Shown: positions 1 through 7,334, numbered from the stretch's first letter. The stretch is 9,440 nucleotides of DNA from Flavobacterium sp. UBA6195 (GCF_002422095.1 NZ_DITB01000115.1:1-9440), one strand, 5' to 3'. Notes: generated by a model not told the origin, from the letters alone. Translations and numbers: made by a program.

Positions 1-1565
1 TTTTAGGCAATATTTCACAAAATAACTATAATTATCAGCCTTTAACGCGTCAAACGAACTTTGGAACTATTGATGAACCTATTGCTTTATTAGTGTTTTA
101 TGAAGGACAAGAAAAGGATAAATACCTTACTTTTTTTGGTGCAGGAAAAGCCGTTTATCAATACAATGAAAAAAATAAATTAAAATTTATTCTTTCGGGT
201 TATCATACGCAAGAGCAAGAATATTATGATATCTTGGCTCAATACAGATTAGGTGAGGTTGATGCAAATATTGGTTCAGAAACGTTTGGAGATGTGGTTT
301 TTTCTCGTGGCGTGGGCTCTCAATTAAATCATGCTCGTAATAATTTAGATGCACTAATTGTTAATACAGAAGTTAAAGGTTTTCATGAAATTAATAAAAA
401 ATCTCAAATTGAATGGGGAGCAAAGTTTACTATTGAGGACATTAGAGATCGATTAGTAGAGTGGGAGGCAGTAGATTCTGCCGGTTTTTCATTACCAAAT
501 CCATTATTGGAATATGTAAACAATCAACCTTATAATCCTTATTATGGGCCATTAGCACCTTATAAAAATATTAGAGCTACTAATTTTACTAAAATTAATA
601 GATTGTCAGGATATTTACAATGGAATTATAGGGGGAAATTAGGAGCTCATGAGTATTGGTTAAACGCAGGAATTCGTTCTCATCAATGGCAAGTTACCGC
701 TGATAATCGACCTGATGGAGCTAGTCAATTTACTTTTTCTCCTAGAGCTCAATTTGCTTTTAAACCTAACTGGCGTAAAGATATGATGTTTCGATTGTCT
801 GGAGGTTTGTATCATCAACCTCCTTTTTATCGAGAACTTCGAGATTATGATGGGGTAGTTCAAACAAATGTAAAAGCCCAACAATCATTTCATATCGTTT
901 TAAGTAATGATTACAGTTTTAAAATGTGGAATCGCCCTTTTAAATTGGTTGCAGAAGCTTATTATAAAAATATTACGGATGTAAATACCTATACAATAGA
1001 CAATGTTCGCATCCGATACAGAGCAAACAATAACGCAGAAGCTTATGCTTACGGATTTGACGCTAGGCTAAATGGTGAGTTTGTTCCTGGAACCGAATCT
1101 TGGTTTAGTTTTGGGTACTTAAAAACTGAGGAAAATCAAGACGGAAAAGGTTTTATAGCTCGTCCAACAGATCAAAGACTTAAATTTGGAATTTTATTTC
1201 AAGATTATATGCCAAACATTCCTAATCTTAAGTTATATTTAAACTTGGTTTACAATACAGGATTGCCAGGAGGATCGCCTTCATATGTTGAAGATTCCTA
1301 TGCTTATCAAATGCGATTAAATGATTATAGAAGAGCTGATGTTGGATTTTCTTATGTGTTTAAAGACCAAGAAATTAAGTCTACTAAAAAATGGTTAAAA
1401 CCTTTTAATGAATTCTCTTTAGGGTTGGAAATTTTCAATTTATTCAACAATCAAAATGCGATTACGAATACTTGGGTTCGTGATGTATATACAAAATCAC
1501 AATACGGAATTCCAAACTACATGACCACTCGCGTTTTTAATATCAAATTGGTAGCCCGATTGTAA
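1..1565 (+). CDS. TonB-dependent outer-membrane receptor, 5'-truncated by the window edge
   Basis: The reading frame is open from base 3 to a TAA at 1563-1565, about 520 residues, and runs in from outside the window. The GTG at 93 is an internal valine, because the frame upstream (LGNISQNNYNYQPLTRQTNF...) reads as normal protein. What is visible is outer-membrane beta-barrel: alternating aromatic and polar strands, a GGLYHQPPFYRE segment near 804-840, the KAQQSFHIVLSNDYSF strand near 873-920, and a C-terminal block with FSLGLEIFNLFNNQN (about 1414-1458) and IPNYMTTRVFNIKLVARL. That ending is typical of flavobacterial TonB-dependent receptors with a carboxypeptidase-like N-terminal domain. The signal peptide, that domain, the TonB box and the plug would lie upstream, out of view. 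The family imports siderophores, cobalamin, glycans or peptides across the outer membrane using TonB energy; no SusD-like partner is present and the substrate cannot be inferred. The last residue is Leu rather than the usual aromatic. Confident on family, not on substrate. Confidence 0.9.
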   Translation, partial: LGNISQNNYNYQPLTRQTNFGTIDEPIALLVFYEGQEKDKYLTFFGAGKAVYQYNEKNKLKFILSGYHTQEQEYYDILAQYRLGEVDANIGSETFGDVVFSRGVGSQLNHARNNLDALIVNTEVKGFHEINKKSQIEWGAKFTIEDIRDRLVEWEAVDSAGFSLPNPLLEYVNNQPYNPYYGPLAPYKNIRATNFTKINRLSGYLQWNYRGKLGAHEYWLNAGIRSHQWQVTADNRPDGASQFTFSPRAQFAFKPNWRKDMMFRLSGGLYHQPPFYRELRDYDGVVQTNVKAQQSFHIVLSNDYSFKMWNRPFKLVAEAYYKNITDVNTYTIDNVRIRYRANNNAEAYAYGFDARLNGEFVPGTESWFSFGYLKTEENQDGKGFIARPTDQRLKFGILFQDYMPNIPNLKLYLNLVYNTGLPGGSPSYVEDSYAYQMRLNDYRRADVGFSYVFKDQEIKSTKKWLKPFNEFSLGLEIFNLFNNQNAITNTWVRDVYTKSQYGIPNYMTTRVFNIKLVARL

Positions 1566-1590
1566 GCCAATTATTATTTTAGTATATTTG
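1560..1590 (+). promoter_or_regulatory. Bacteroidota-type promoter for the lipoprotein gene
   Basis: TTG at 1560-1562 and TATATTTG at 1583-1590 (a full match to TAnnTTTG) are separated by 20 bp, close to the usual flavobacterial spacing. The TTG overlaps the last codon of the receptor gene. Predicted transcription start is about 1597, giving a leader of about 12 nt before the ATG at 1609. The -7 element covers the TTG at 1588 that could otherwise be taken as a start codon. Sequence match only. Confidence 0.6.
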
Positions 1591-1608
1591 ACTATAAAAT
1601 TCAAACAG

Positions 1609-2322
1609 ATGAAACGTATTCTTTTTATTTTTAGCTTAGTTGCAACTTTAATGAGTTGTAAAAATGAAGCAGAAACGCCAAAGGTTATCTACGAAGAAGG
1701 AAAAACTAAGGTAGAAGTTGAGGCAAAAGATACGTCATCTATCAAGGTGGCTGATTTGCCAATTTTGATGGAGGGAACCCAATATTTAATTCATCCTGTT
1801 GGAGATGTTCGTGTTTATGACTCGAATAGTAAAGTGTATGGAAGCAGTAAAACCAATCAGGTAAGTTATGCGATTTCCAATTATAACCGATTTGAAATTA
1901 CAGGTTATTTCGATAATTTGAATTTTCAACACATCGATTCAACTACTGTTAAACCATTAACCGATAAGAAAATCCAAATTCAAACCGCAACTTTTTTAGA
2001 CGGAATTGCTGCGAAAACCAAGAGGCAAATTATCGTTTATACCTTAGTGGATTCCGATACCAATAAAGACGGAAAAATTAATCAGAATGACATTCGTTCG
2101 TTGTATTTGAGTTCAGCAAGTGGTGATAACTTCACTAAACTTTCAGAAAATCTTCTAGAATTAATCGATTGGAATATTATTGAAGCCCAAAATCGTTTGT
2201 ATTTCAGATGTATCGAAGACATCAACAAAAATGGTGCTTTTGATAAAAATGATAAAGTACACTACCACTATGTAAACTTGTTAGCTGACGAGTGGAAAGT
2301 GGAAGTTTATAACCCGAATTGA
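1609..2322 (+). CDS. Lipoprotein with two EF-hand-like calcium loops, function unknown
   Basis: The product is 237 residues. I chose the ATG at 1609 over an in-frame TTG at 1588 because it starts directly with a lipoprotein signal peptide (MKRILFIFSLVATLMSC, lipobox LMSC, acylated Cys17) and because 1588 lies in a likely promoter element. The mature part begins with an acidic, charged linker (about 18-50). Two loops match EF-hand or dockerin-type calcium sites: DSDTNKDGKINQND at about 148-161 (Asp148, Asp150, Asn152, Asp154, Asp161) and DINKNGAFDKND at about 204-215 (Asp204, Asn206, Asn208, Asp212, Asp215). Between them are beta-like segments. It is probably anchored in the outer membrane; inner-membrane retention is not excluded. 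It follows the TonB-dependent receptor by 43 bp, which suggests a surface or periplasmic partner, although a likely promoter of its own permits separate expression. I do not recognise a named family. Lipidation is well supported; calcium binding is an inference from the motifs. Confidence 0.85.
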   Translation: MKRILFIFSLVATLMSCKNEAETPKVIYEEGKTKVEVEAKDTSSIKVADLPILMEGTQYLIHPVGDVRVYDSNSKVYGSSKTNQVSYAISNYNRFEITGYFDNLNFQHIDSTTVKPLTDKKIQIQTATFLDGIAAKTKRQIIVYTLVDSDTNKDGKINQNDIRSLYLSSASGDNFTKLSENLLELIDWNIIEAQNRLYFRCIEDINKNGAFDKNDKVHYHYVNLLADEWKVEVYNPN

Positions 2323-2356
2323 TATTGTTAAGTTTTATTATGTCTAAGATTATTTT

Positions 2357-2806
2357 ATGAAGAAAATCTTAATCTTTCTTATATTTTCAATTACCTTATC
2401 AAGTTTTGGACAATCAAAATCTGTTGAAAAAATCAAAATTAATAAACGCAAAATCGCTTTAATAGAATATGATAAAAATTGGATTTTTCCATTTAAAAAT
2501 GCAGAACCAGCACAACTGAATGATACAGATTTTAAAGAAATTGAAAGGTTATTAATAGAATGTACTTCAAAATCGAATGAGTTACTCCCTTTAAAAAGAT
2601 ATTATCGACAATATGTTGTTGTGAGAAATGAAAATGGAGAAAAGGAAGTTTATGTAAATTTTATGTGTGAATTAGTGAGCCTCGATTTTGCAGATTGGAA
2701 AAAAGAATTAATTGACGTAGCAGATGGTGGAAATTGCTATTTTAATGTGAAGATAAATTTAAGTTCAAAAACTTATTATAATCTGATGATAAACTTGCAA
2801 GGTTAA
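2357..2806 (+). CDS. Small secreted protein, function unknown
   Basis: The product is 149 residues starting at ATG 2357. It opens with a Sec signal peptide (MKKILIFLIFSITLSSFGQ), with probable signal peptidase I cleavage after Gln19; there is no lipobox cysteine, so it is likely periplasmic or secreted. The mature part has three cysteines (69, 104, 127) and three recognisable blocks: LNDTDFKEIERLLIEC (54-69), YYRQYVVVRNENGEKEVYVNFMC (82-104, two beta strands joined by an NENGEK turn) and DGGNCYFNVKINL (123-135). The combination of a DGGNCYF-type motif followed by a short final strand is, from memory, shared by small uncharacterised Bacteroidota proteins. An odd number of cysteines leaves at least one unpaired. 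It lies 34 bp after the lipoprotein gene with no clear promoter between them, so co-transcription is likely. No function can be assigned. Confidence 0.8.
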   Translation: MKKILIFLIFSITLSSFGQSKSVEKIKINKRKIALIEYDKNWIFPFKNAEPAQLNDTDFKEIERLLIECTSKSNELLPLKRYYRQYVVVRNENGEKEVYVNFMCELVSLDFADWKKELIDVADGGNCYFNVKINLSSKTYYNLMINLQG

Positions 2807-2834
2807 ATCAGTTGTAACGCAAAAGTTTAAAAAA

Positions 2835-2878
2835 ATCTGTATAATCCGCGTTGTAAATCATCCGTTTCATCCGCGTTC
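2835..2878 (-). repeat. Degenerate GGAT-type intergenic repeat
   Basis: Read on the minus strand from 2878, the sequence contains GAACGCGGATG, AAACGGATG, AACGCGGATT and ATACAGATT, a run of near-copies of an (A/C)(C/G)GGAT(T/G) word about 9-16 bases apart. It fills most of the gap between two converging genes. Runs of this CACGGATT/ACGGATT kind are, from memory, common between flavobacterial genes. There is no clean hairpin, so I do not call it a terminator. Confidence 0.5.
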
Positions 2879-2883
2879 TAACT

Positions 2884-3585
2884 CTAAATCAAAATATCAC
2901 TCTCTAAATCCGATTTTTCAATTTCAAAATCAAATCCTAATTTAGAAACCAATTCAATGACCAATTTTTTATACCAGTTTTCACTTTTAGGGTGAATGTA
3001 GATTTTTTCGATTAATTGATTTAGATTAACATCAACTTTTAAACCGTTATCGATTTTCATTCCATTAGCCGAAACGTCTGAAATAATTCGAATTTCTCTT
3101 TCGTATTGAAAACTTTTACGTTTAAACAAAAACGGGAAAAACGTATCTTCAAACGGAATAAATTCTTTTTTGTAATCGATGTAATTTACAGCACCAATAT
3201 ATTGCTCGGTTTGTCTTTCAGGTTGTAAGGCTTCTTTAAGTCTGCCAATAGTTGTTTGAATCGCTAAACCTTCCGTATTTTGAGTAAAAATTTGCCACAT
3301 GGCAAATGATTCGTATTCATTAATATGCCAACTACTAATCACAACTTTTTCTCGATGTGATTTGTAGTAATCTAAAAACTTAGGATTGTTAGCAGCAATT
3401 TTCTTTATTTCTTCAAAAGTAGGTTCTGAAAAGGTGCCTTCATATTGATCTTCAAACTTATCTGAACGCGACATAAACAACTGTTGTGACAACAGCATGT
3501 CTAAAAACTTAGACAAGTCCAAATATTTCCAAACAATGGTCTCATTGTCATCGGGTAATGTGATATTTGGATGGTTTACATACAT
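2884..3585 (-). CDS. DUF2971 family protein
   Basis: The product is 233 residues with ATG at 3583-3585. It matches the DUF2971 pattern in order: an N-terminal WKYLDLSKFLDMLLSQQLFMSRSDKFEDQYEGTF block (19-52), then SSWHINEYESFAMWQIF with GLAIQTT (84-112), a basic-aromatic KRKSFQYEREIRII block (155-168) and a C-terminal IYIHPKSENW block (195-204). The length is normal for the family. No signal peptide or membrane segment is visible, so it is probably cytoplasmic. The biochemical activity of DUF2971 is not known to me, and the sequence shows no standard nucleotide-binding or nuclease motif. It is a single gene: it converges with the secreted-protein gene and starts 133 bp beyond the stop of the ABC exporter gene, on the same strand. 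Repeats fill both flanks, and I see no full TAnnTTTG promoter upstream. This setting resembles an accessory gene more than an operon member. Confidence 0.85.
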   Translation of the reverse strand: MYVNHPNITLPDDNETIVWKYLDLSKFLDMLLSQQLFMSRSDKFEDQYEGTFSEPTFEEIKKIAANNPKFLDYYKSHREKVVISSWHINEYESFAMWQIFTQNTEGLAIQTTIGRLKEALQPERQTEQYIGAVNYIDYKKEFIPFEDTFFPFLFKRKSFQYEREIRIISDVSANGMKIDNGLKVDVNLNQLIEKIYIHPKSENWYKKLVIELVSKLGFDFEIEKSDLESDILI

Positions 3586-3586
3586 T

Positions 3587-3625
3587 TTTCAAGTGCAATT
3601 TCAAGTTCAAAAATCAAATTCAAGT
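3587..3625. repeat. Tandem 12-mer with a third TTCAAGT copy, next to the DUF2971 start
   Basis: TTTCAAGTGCAA (3587-3598) is followed directly by TTTCAAGTTCAA (3599-3610), 11 of 12 bases identical, and the core TTCAAGT recurs at 3619-3625. On the coding strand (ACTTGAA) the copies lie immediately upstream of the DUF2971 ATG, in the place of its leader or promoter. It may be low-complexity spacer sequence or repeated protein-binding sites. Confidence 0.55.
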
Positions 3626-3641
3626 AAAATTACAAATTTTG

Positions 3642-3681
3642 GAACACAGATTTAAGAAATTTACATAATCTACAAAATCTT
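3642..3681 (+). repeat. Degenerate GATT-type intergenic repeat
   Basis: On the + strand, GAACACAGATTTAAG is followed by ATTTACATAATC and TACAAAATCTTG, giving loosely repeated ACA-n-GATT or ACA-n-AATC words about 11-14 bases apart. It starts in the same style (GAACnC-GAT) as the minus-strand repeat at 2835-2878 and lies on the other side of the DUF2971 gene in opposite orientation. It is much more decayed than that copy, so the relationship is tentative. Confidence 0.35.
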
Positions 3682-3718
3682 GAAATGAGATTAATTTATT
3701 TTGCTAAACTCCTAACTT

Positions 3719-5566
3719 TTACTCGAAACTCTGCATCATTACCAACTTCGAATACGTCCCGTTTAAAGCTAATAATTCGTCATGCGTTCCTTGCTCCACG
3801 ATTTCACCTTTCTGCATTACAACAATTTTATCCGCTTTTTGAATGGTTGATAATCGGTGTGCGATAACAATTGATGTTCTATTTTGCATCATGTTTTCTA
3901 ATGCCACTTGAACGAATTTTTCACTTTCTGTATCTAAAGCCGAAGTAGCTTCATCTAAAATCATAATTGGAGGATTTTTCAAAACGGCTCTTGCAATCGA
4001 TAAGCGTTGTTTTTGTCCGCCTGAAAGTTTTCCACCAGCATCACCAATGTTTGTTTCAATTCCGTTAGGTAAATCTTTTACGAATTCGTAAGCATTAGCT
4101 ACTTTTAAAGCCGCAATGATTTCTTCATCTGTTGCATCTTGTTTCCCTAATAGAATATTATTTTTTATCGTATCGTTAAACAAAATTGAATCTTGAGTAA
4201 CTAATCCCATTAAATGACGTAACGATTCTAACGTCATGTCTTTAATGTCGATATCGTCGATTTTTACACTTCCTTCTTGTACGTCATAAAAACGAGTCAA
4301 TAAATTCGCAATCGTACTTTTTCCAGAACCTGATTGTCCTACTAAAGCGACTGTTTTTCCTTTTGGAACTTCTAACGAGAAGTTTTTTAGAACATTTTCT
4401 TCTTCATATTTAAAGTTGATGTTTTCAATTGTGATGGAAGTATCAAAAGAAGTTTTTATGATTGCATTTTCTTTATCGGTAATAGTATTTTCAACTTCTA
4501 ATACATCAAAAACGCGTTCGGCAGCAGCCAATCCACTCTTTACCTGATAAGAAGCTTTAGAAATTGCTTTTGCAGGAGTTAGAATATTGTAGGCTAATCC
4601 CATGTAAGCAATAAATTTAGAGCCTTCAAGTAGAGGAGAACCATCAGCAAAGGTTTCTACCAAAACCATATTTCCTCCGTACCAAAGTAAAATAGCAATT
4701 ACAACGATTCCCATGAATTCACTCATAGGAGAAGAAAGGTTGTTTTTTCTTCCGATACTGTTTGTTAGACGATATAATCTTTGAATTGAACTATTGAATT
4801 TGTTTGTAAATGAGCCTTCTGCATTATAACTTTTAACTACCTTTAATCCGCCAAGGGTTTCTTCTACAACCGAAATCAAATAACCATTTTCATCTTGTGC
4901 TCTTTTAGATTTTGCTTTTAAACTTTTTCCAATTTTAGAAATGATAAAACCAGAAATAGGGATAAAAACAAATACGAATAAAGTTAATTTAAAACTTATT
5001 ACAATCATGGCACCAATAGTGAAAACAATTGTCATTGGCTCTTTAATAACCAATTCCAGGATGTTAAAAAACGAATTTCTTACTTCATTAACGTCTCCTA
5101 ACATTCTTGCCATCATATCACCTTTTCTTTTCTCTGAATAATAGGAAATTGGAAGACTAATGATTTTATCAAACATTTTGTTTCTAAGGTCTTTTAAAAC
5201 TCCATTTTTTAGAAGCATCAAATGATTTAGAGCTAAATAATTAAAAATGTTTTTTAATAAGAAAGTTGAAATAATAATAGAAACTACTAATAAAAGAGCG
5301 TATTGTGCACCACTTTCATTTGTTAATTTTGTTATGTAAAAATATAAATAATCATTTCCGTAGCTTGTTATTTCCCAAATCGAAGTTAATTTAGGTTCTT
5401 TAACTATTTTTTCAGCGTCTTTGAACAAAACATCGAGCATTGGAATTAATGCAATAAATGATAAAGTACTAAAAAGAGCATAAAGAATATTATAAATAAC
5501 ATTCATTACAATATCTTTTTTGTACTTCAGAGCAAACGGAATTATTTTCTTTAAATTTTGGTCCAT
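3719..5566 (-). CDS. MsbA-like ABC exporter, fused permease and ATPase
   Basis: The product is 615 residues, a complete half-transporter that would act as a homodimer in the inner membrane. The N-terminal part (about 15-345) is an ABC type 1 membrane domain with six likely helices (near 18-44, 88-112, 168-192, 195-215, 284-304 and 316-335). The ATPase domain (about 375-612) is intact: A-loop Tyr387, Walker A GQSGSGKST (410-418), Q-loop Gln458, signature LSGGQ (514-518), Walker B IMILDE (534-539) with catalytic Glu539, and switch His570 in IAHRLST. Architecture and length match MsbA and related lipid or multidrug exporters. A lipid A-core or other glycolipid flippase role fits the mutase and glycosyltransferase upstream, but drug export is possible. 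Its ATG follows the mutase stop codon with no gap (TAAATG), implying translational coupling. It is the last gene of the cluster; I saw no convincing terminator in the 133 bp after it. Confidence 0.93.
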   Translation of the reverse strand: MDQNLKKIIPFALKYKKDIVMNVIYNILYALFSTLSFIALIPMLDVLFKDAEKIVKEPKLTSIWEITSYGNDYLYFYITKLTNESGAQYALLLVVSIIISTFLLKNIFNYLALNHLMLLKNGVLKDLRNKMFDKIISLPISYYSEKRKGDMMARMLGDVNEVRNSFFNILELVIKEPMTIVFTIGAMIVISFKLTLFVFVFIPISGFIISKIGKSLKAKSKRAQDENGYLISVVEETLGGLKVVKSYNAEGSFTNKFNSSIQRLYRLTNSIGRKNNLSSPMSEFMGIVVIAILLWYGGNMVLVETFADGSPLLEGSKFIAYMGLAYNILTPAKAISKASYQVKSGLAAAERVFDVLEVENTITDKENAIIKTSFDTSITIENINFKYEEENVLKNFSLEVPKGKTVALVGQSGSGKSTIANLLTRFYDVQEGSVKIDDIDIKDMTLESLRHLMGLVTQDSILFNDTIKNNILLGKQDATDEEIIAALKVANAYEFVKDLPNGIETNIGDAGGKLSGGQKQRLSIARAVLKNPPIMILDEATSALDTESEKFVQVALENMMQNRTSIVIAHRLSTIQKADKIVVMQKGEIVEQGTHDELLALNGTYSKLVMMQSFE

Positions 5567-7294
5567 TTAGTTTAATTTCATTGCTGAAATAATGCCAGCA
5601 ATTTTGTTATCTAATTCTTTTTCAACTGATTTTGCGTTTTCAATCGTATCTAAATCTCCATTTACGCTGAAATAGAATTTAATTTTTGGTTCGGTTCCAC
5701 TTGGTCGTGCACAAATTTTACTTCCGTCTTCCAAATAGTAAATCAATACGTTTGATTTTGGAACATGAATTTCAAATTCTTCATTGTTCATGAAGTCTTT
5801 TCCTTTTGAAGCTTGATAATCTTCGATGCAAATCACACGTTGTCCATTGATTTCCTTTAAAGGATTTTCGCGTAAAGCAATCATCATTTGTTTGATTTCG
5901 TTAGCGCCTTCAATTCCTTTTTTGGTAATCGAAATCAAATGTTCTTTATAGAAACCAAAATCAATATACAAATTCAATAATTCTTGGTATAACGAACTTC
6001 CCGAAGCTTTAGCTTGCGCTGCAATTTCACTTACCAATAAAATAGCGGCAACAGCATCTTTATCACGAACGGCATCGCCCACCATAAAACCAAAACTTTC
6101 TTCACCACCACCAATAAATTTCTGATTTGGGAAATCTTTAATGAATTTTGCAATCCATTTGAATCCTGTTAATCCTACTTTACATTCTACATCATAAGCT
6201 GCTGCTAATTCCAACATCATTGGAGTGGAAACAATAGTCGAACCAATGAATTCATTTCCTTGGAATTTATCAGCGCGTTTCCATTGTTCTAATAGGAAAG
6301 CGGTCATGATAACCATCGTTTGATTTCCGTTTAATAATTTGATGTTTCCATCTAAATCACGAACGGCAACCCCTAAACGGTCAGAATCTGGGTCAGTTCC
6401 TACGACCATATCGGCACCAATTTTCTCTGCTAAAGCAATTGCCATCGACAACGCTTCTGGTTCTTCTGGATTTGGAGAAACTACGGTTGGGAAATCACCA
6501 TTAGGTTCCGCTTGTTCAGGAACGATATTTACATCGATATAACCAGCTTTTGCTAATACGTTTGGAATTGCTTTAATCGAAGTTCCGTGTAAAGAAGTAT
6601 AAACGATTTTTAAATTCGCTTTTGCCTCTGCTGGAGTATTAAAACTTGCATTTTCAACCGTTGATTTAGCGAAAGCTTCGTCTACTTCAGTATCGATATA
6701 TTCAATTAAATCGTTGTTCGCTTCGAATTTAATATCGCTGTATTTTAAATCTTCGATTACCTTGATAATTTCAGCATCTTGAGGCGGTACTAATTGACCA
6801 CCATCTTGCCAATATACTTTGTATCCGTTGTACTCTGGTGGATTGTGAGAAGCCGTTAAAACAATTCCTGCATGGCAATTCAAATGACGAACTGCAAATG
6901 ATAATTCAGGAGTTGGGCGCATATCTGAAAACAAATATACTTTAATTCCGTTAGCCGAAAAAACATCAGCTACTACTTTAGCCAATGTATTACTGTTATG
7001 ACGACAATCGTAAGCGATTGCTACTTTCAATTGTTCGTTTGGAAACGATTTATGTAAATAATCTGATAAACCTTGCGTGTTTTTACCTAATGTGTATTTG
7101 TTGATACGATTCGTTCCAACACCCATAACACCACGCATTCCACCCGTTCCAAATTCTAAATTTTTATAAAAACTTTCTTCCAACTCTTTTGGAGCCGAAG
7201 TCATCATTTCTTCTATAGCGTTTCGAGTTGCTTCGTCAAATGTTGGGGTTAACCACTCGTTTACTTTGTTTAAAATACTTTGTTCGATATGCAT
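5567..7294 (-). CDS. Phospho-sugar mutase (phosphoglucomutase/phosphomannomutase family)
   Basis: The product is 575 residues of the alpha-D-phosphohexomutase superfamily, which interconverts hexose 6-phosphate and 1-phosphate through a phosphoserine enzyme in the cytoplasm. All four signature elements are present: the active-site serine loop TASHNP (147-152, Ser149), the magnesium site DPDSDR (301-306), the sugar-recognition loop GGEES (396-400) and the phosphate-binding loop RPSGTEPK (530-537). FGTGGMRGVMG near 48-58 is the usual N-terminal phosphate-contacting segment. The length fits the longer branch that includes Bacillus PgcA and animal PGM2 rather than the roughly 450-residue ManB/GlmM branch. 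Glucose 1-phosphate supply for nucleotide sugars is the likeliest role; substrate preference cannot be fixed from sequence. The ATG is at 7292-7294, 40 bp after the glycosyltransferase stop, with a hairpin in the gap. Its stop abuts the ABC exporter start. Confidence 0.95.
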   Translation of the reverse strand: MHIEQSILNKVNEWLTPTFDEATRNAIEEMMTSAPKELEESFYKNLEFGTGGMRGVMGVGTNRINKYTLGKNTQGLSDYLHKSFPNEQLKVAIAYDCRHNSNTLAKVVADVFSANGIKVYLFSDMRPTPELSFAVRHLNCHAGIVLTASHNPPEYNGYKVYWQDGGQLVPPQDAEIIKVIEDLKYSDIKFEANNDLIEYIDTEVDEAFAKSTVENASFNTPAEAKANLKIVYTSLHGTSIKAIPNVLAKAGYIDVNIVPEQAEPNGDFPTVVSPNPEEPEALSMAIALAEKIGADMVVGTDPDSDRLGVAVRDLDGNIKLLNGNQTMVIMTAFLLEQWKRADKFQGNEFIGSTIVSTPMMLELAAAYDVECKVGLTGFKWIAKFIKDFPNQKFIGGGEESFGFMVGDAVRDKDAVAAILLVSEIAAQAKASGSSLYQELLNLYIDFGFYKEHLISITKKGIEGANEIKQMMIALRENPLKEINGQRVICIEDYQASKGKDFMNNEEFEIHVPKSNVLIYYLEDGSKICARPSGTEPKIKFYFSVNGDLDTIENAKSVEKELDNKIAGIISAMKLN

Positions 7295-7307
7295 ATTCTG
7301 TATGTTT

Positions 7308-7329
7308 TGAGAGAACTATTGTTTTCTCA
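7308..7329 (-). other. Intergenic hairpin between glycosyltransferase and mutase genes
   Basis: TGAGAGAAC (7308-7316) and GTTTTCTCA (7321-7329) flank a 4-base loop. In the minus-strand transcript this is a 9-position stem with one A-C mismatch. No run of U follows, so it is not a standard intrinsic terminator. It could be an mRNA processing or stability element inside the operon. Confidence 0.4.
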
Positions 7330-7334
7330 CAATA

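Noticed and set aside
660..884. Minus-strand open frame of 74 codons inside the receptor gene
   Set aside because: It lies wholly inside a strongly supported gene and has no recognisable protein features.
93..1565. GTG at 93 as the start of the TonB-dependent receptor
   Set aside because: The frame is open to base 3 and its upstream translation is normal protein; the receptor is simply cut by the window edge.
2807..3718. Repeats around the DUF2971 gene as a CRISPR array or insertion-sequence ends
   Set aside because: Copies are short, degenerate and irregularly spaced, with no spacers, no transposase and no clear target-site duplication.
3685..3867. Plus-strand open frame of 60 codons at the 3' end of the ABC exporter gene
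   Set aside because: Most of it is antisense to the conserved C-terminus of the exporter and it resembles no protein; a shadow frame.
4941..5141. Plus-strand open frame of 66 codons inside the exporter gene
   Set aside because: Antisense to the membrane domain of the exporter, no independent support.
6339..6542. Plus-strand open frame of 67 codons inside the mutase gene
   Set aside because: Antisense to the magnesium-binding region of the mutase; a by-product of its codon use.
7308..7329. The intergenic hairpin as an intrinsic terminator
   Set aside because: No U tract follows on the transcribed strand and the stem has a mismatch; genes on both sides appear to belong to one operon.
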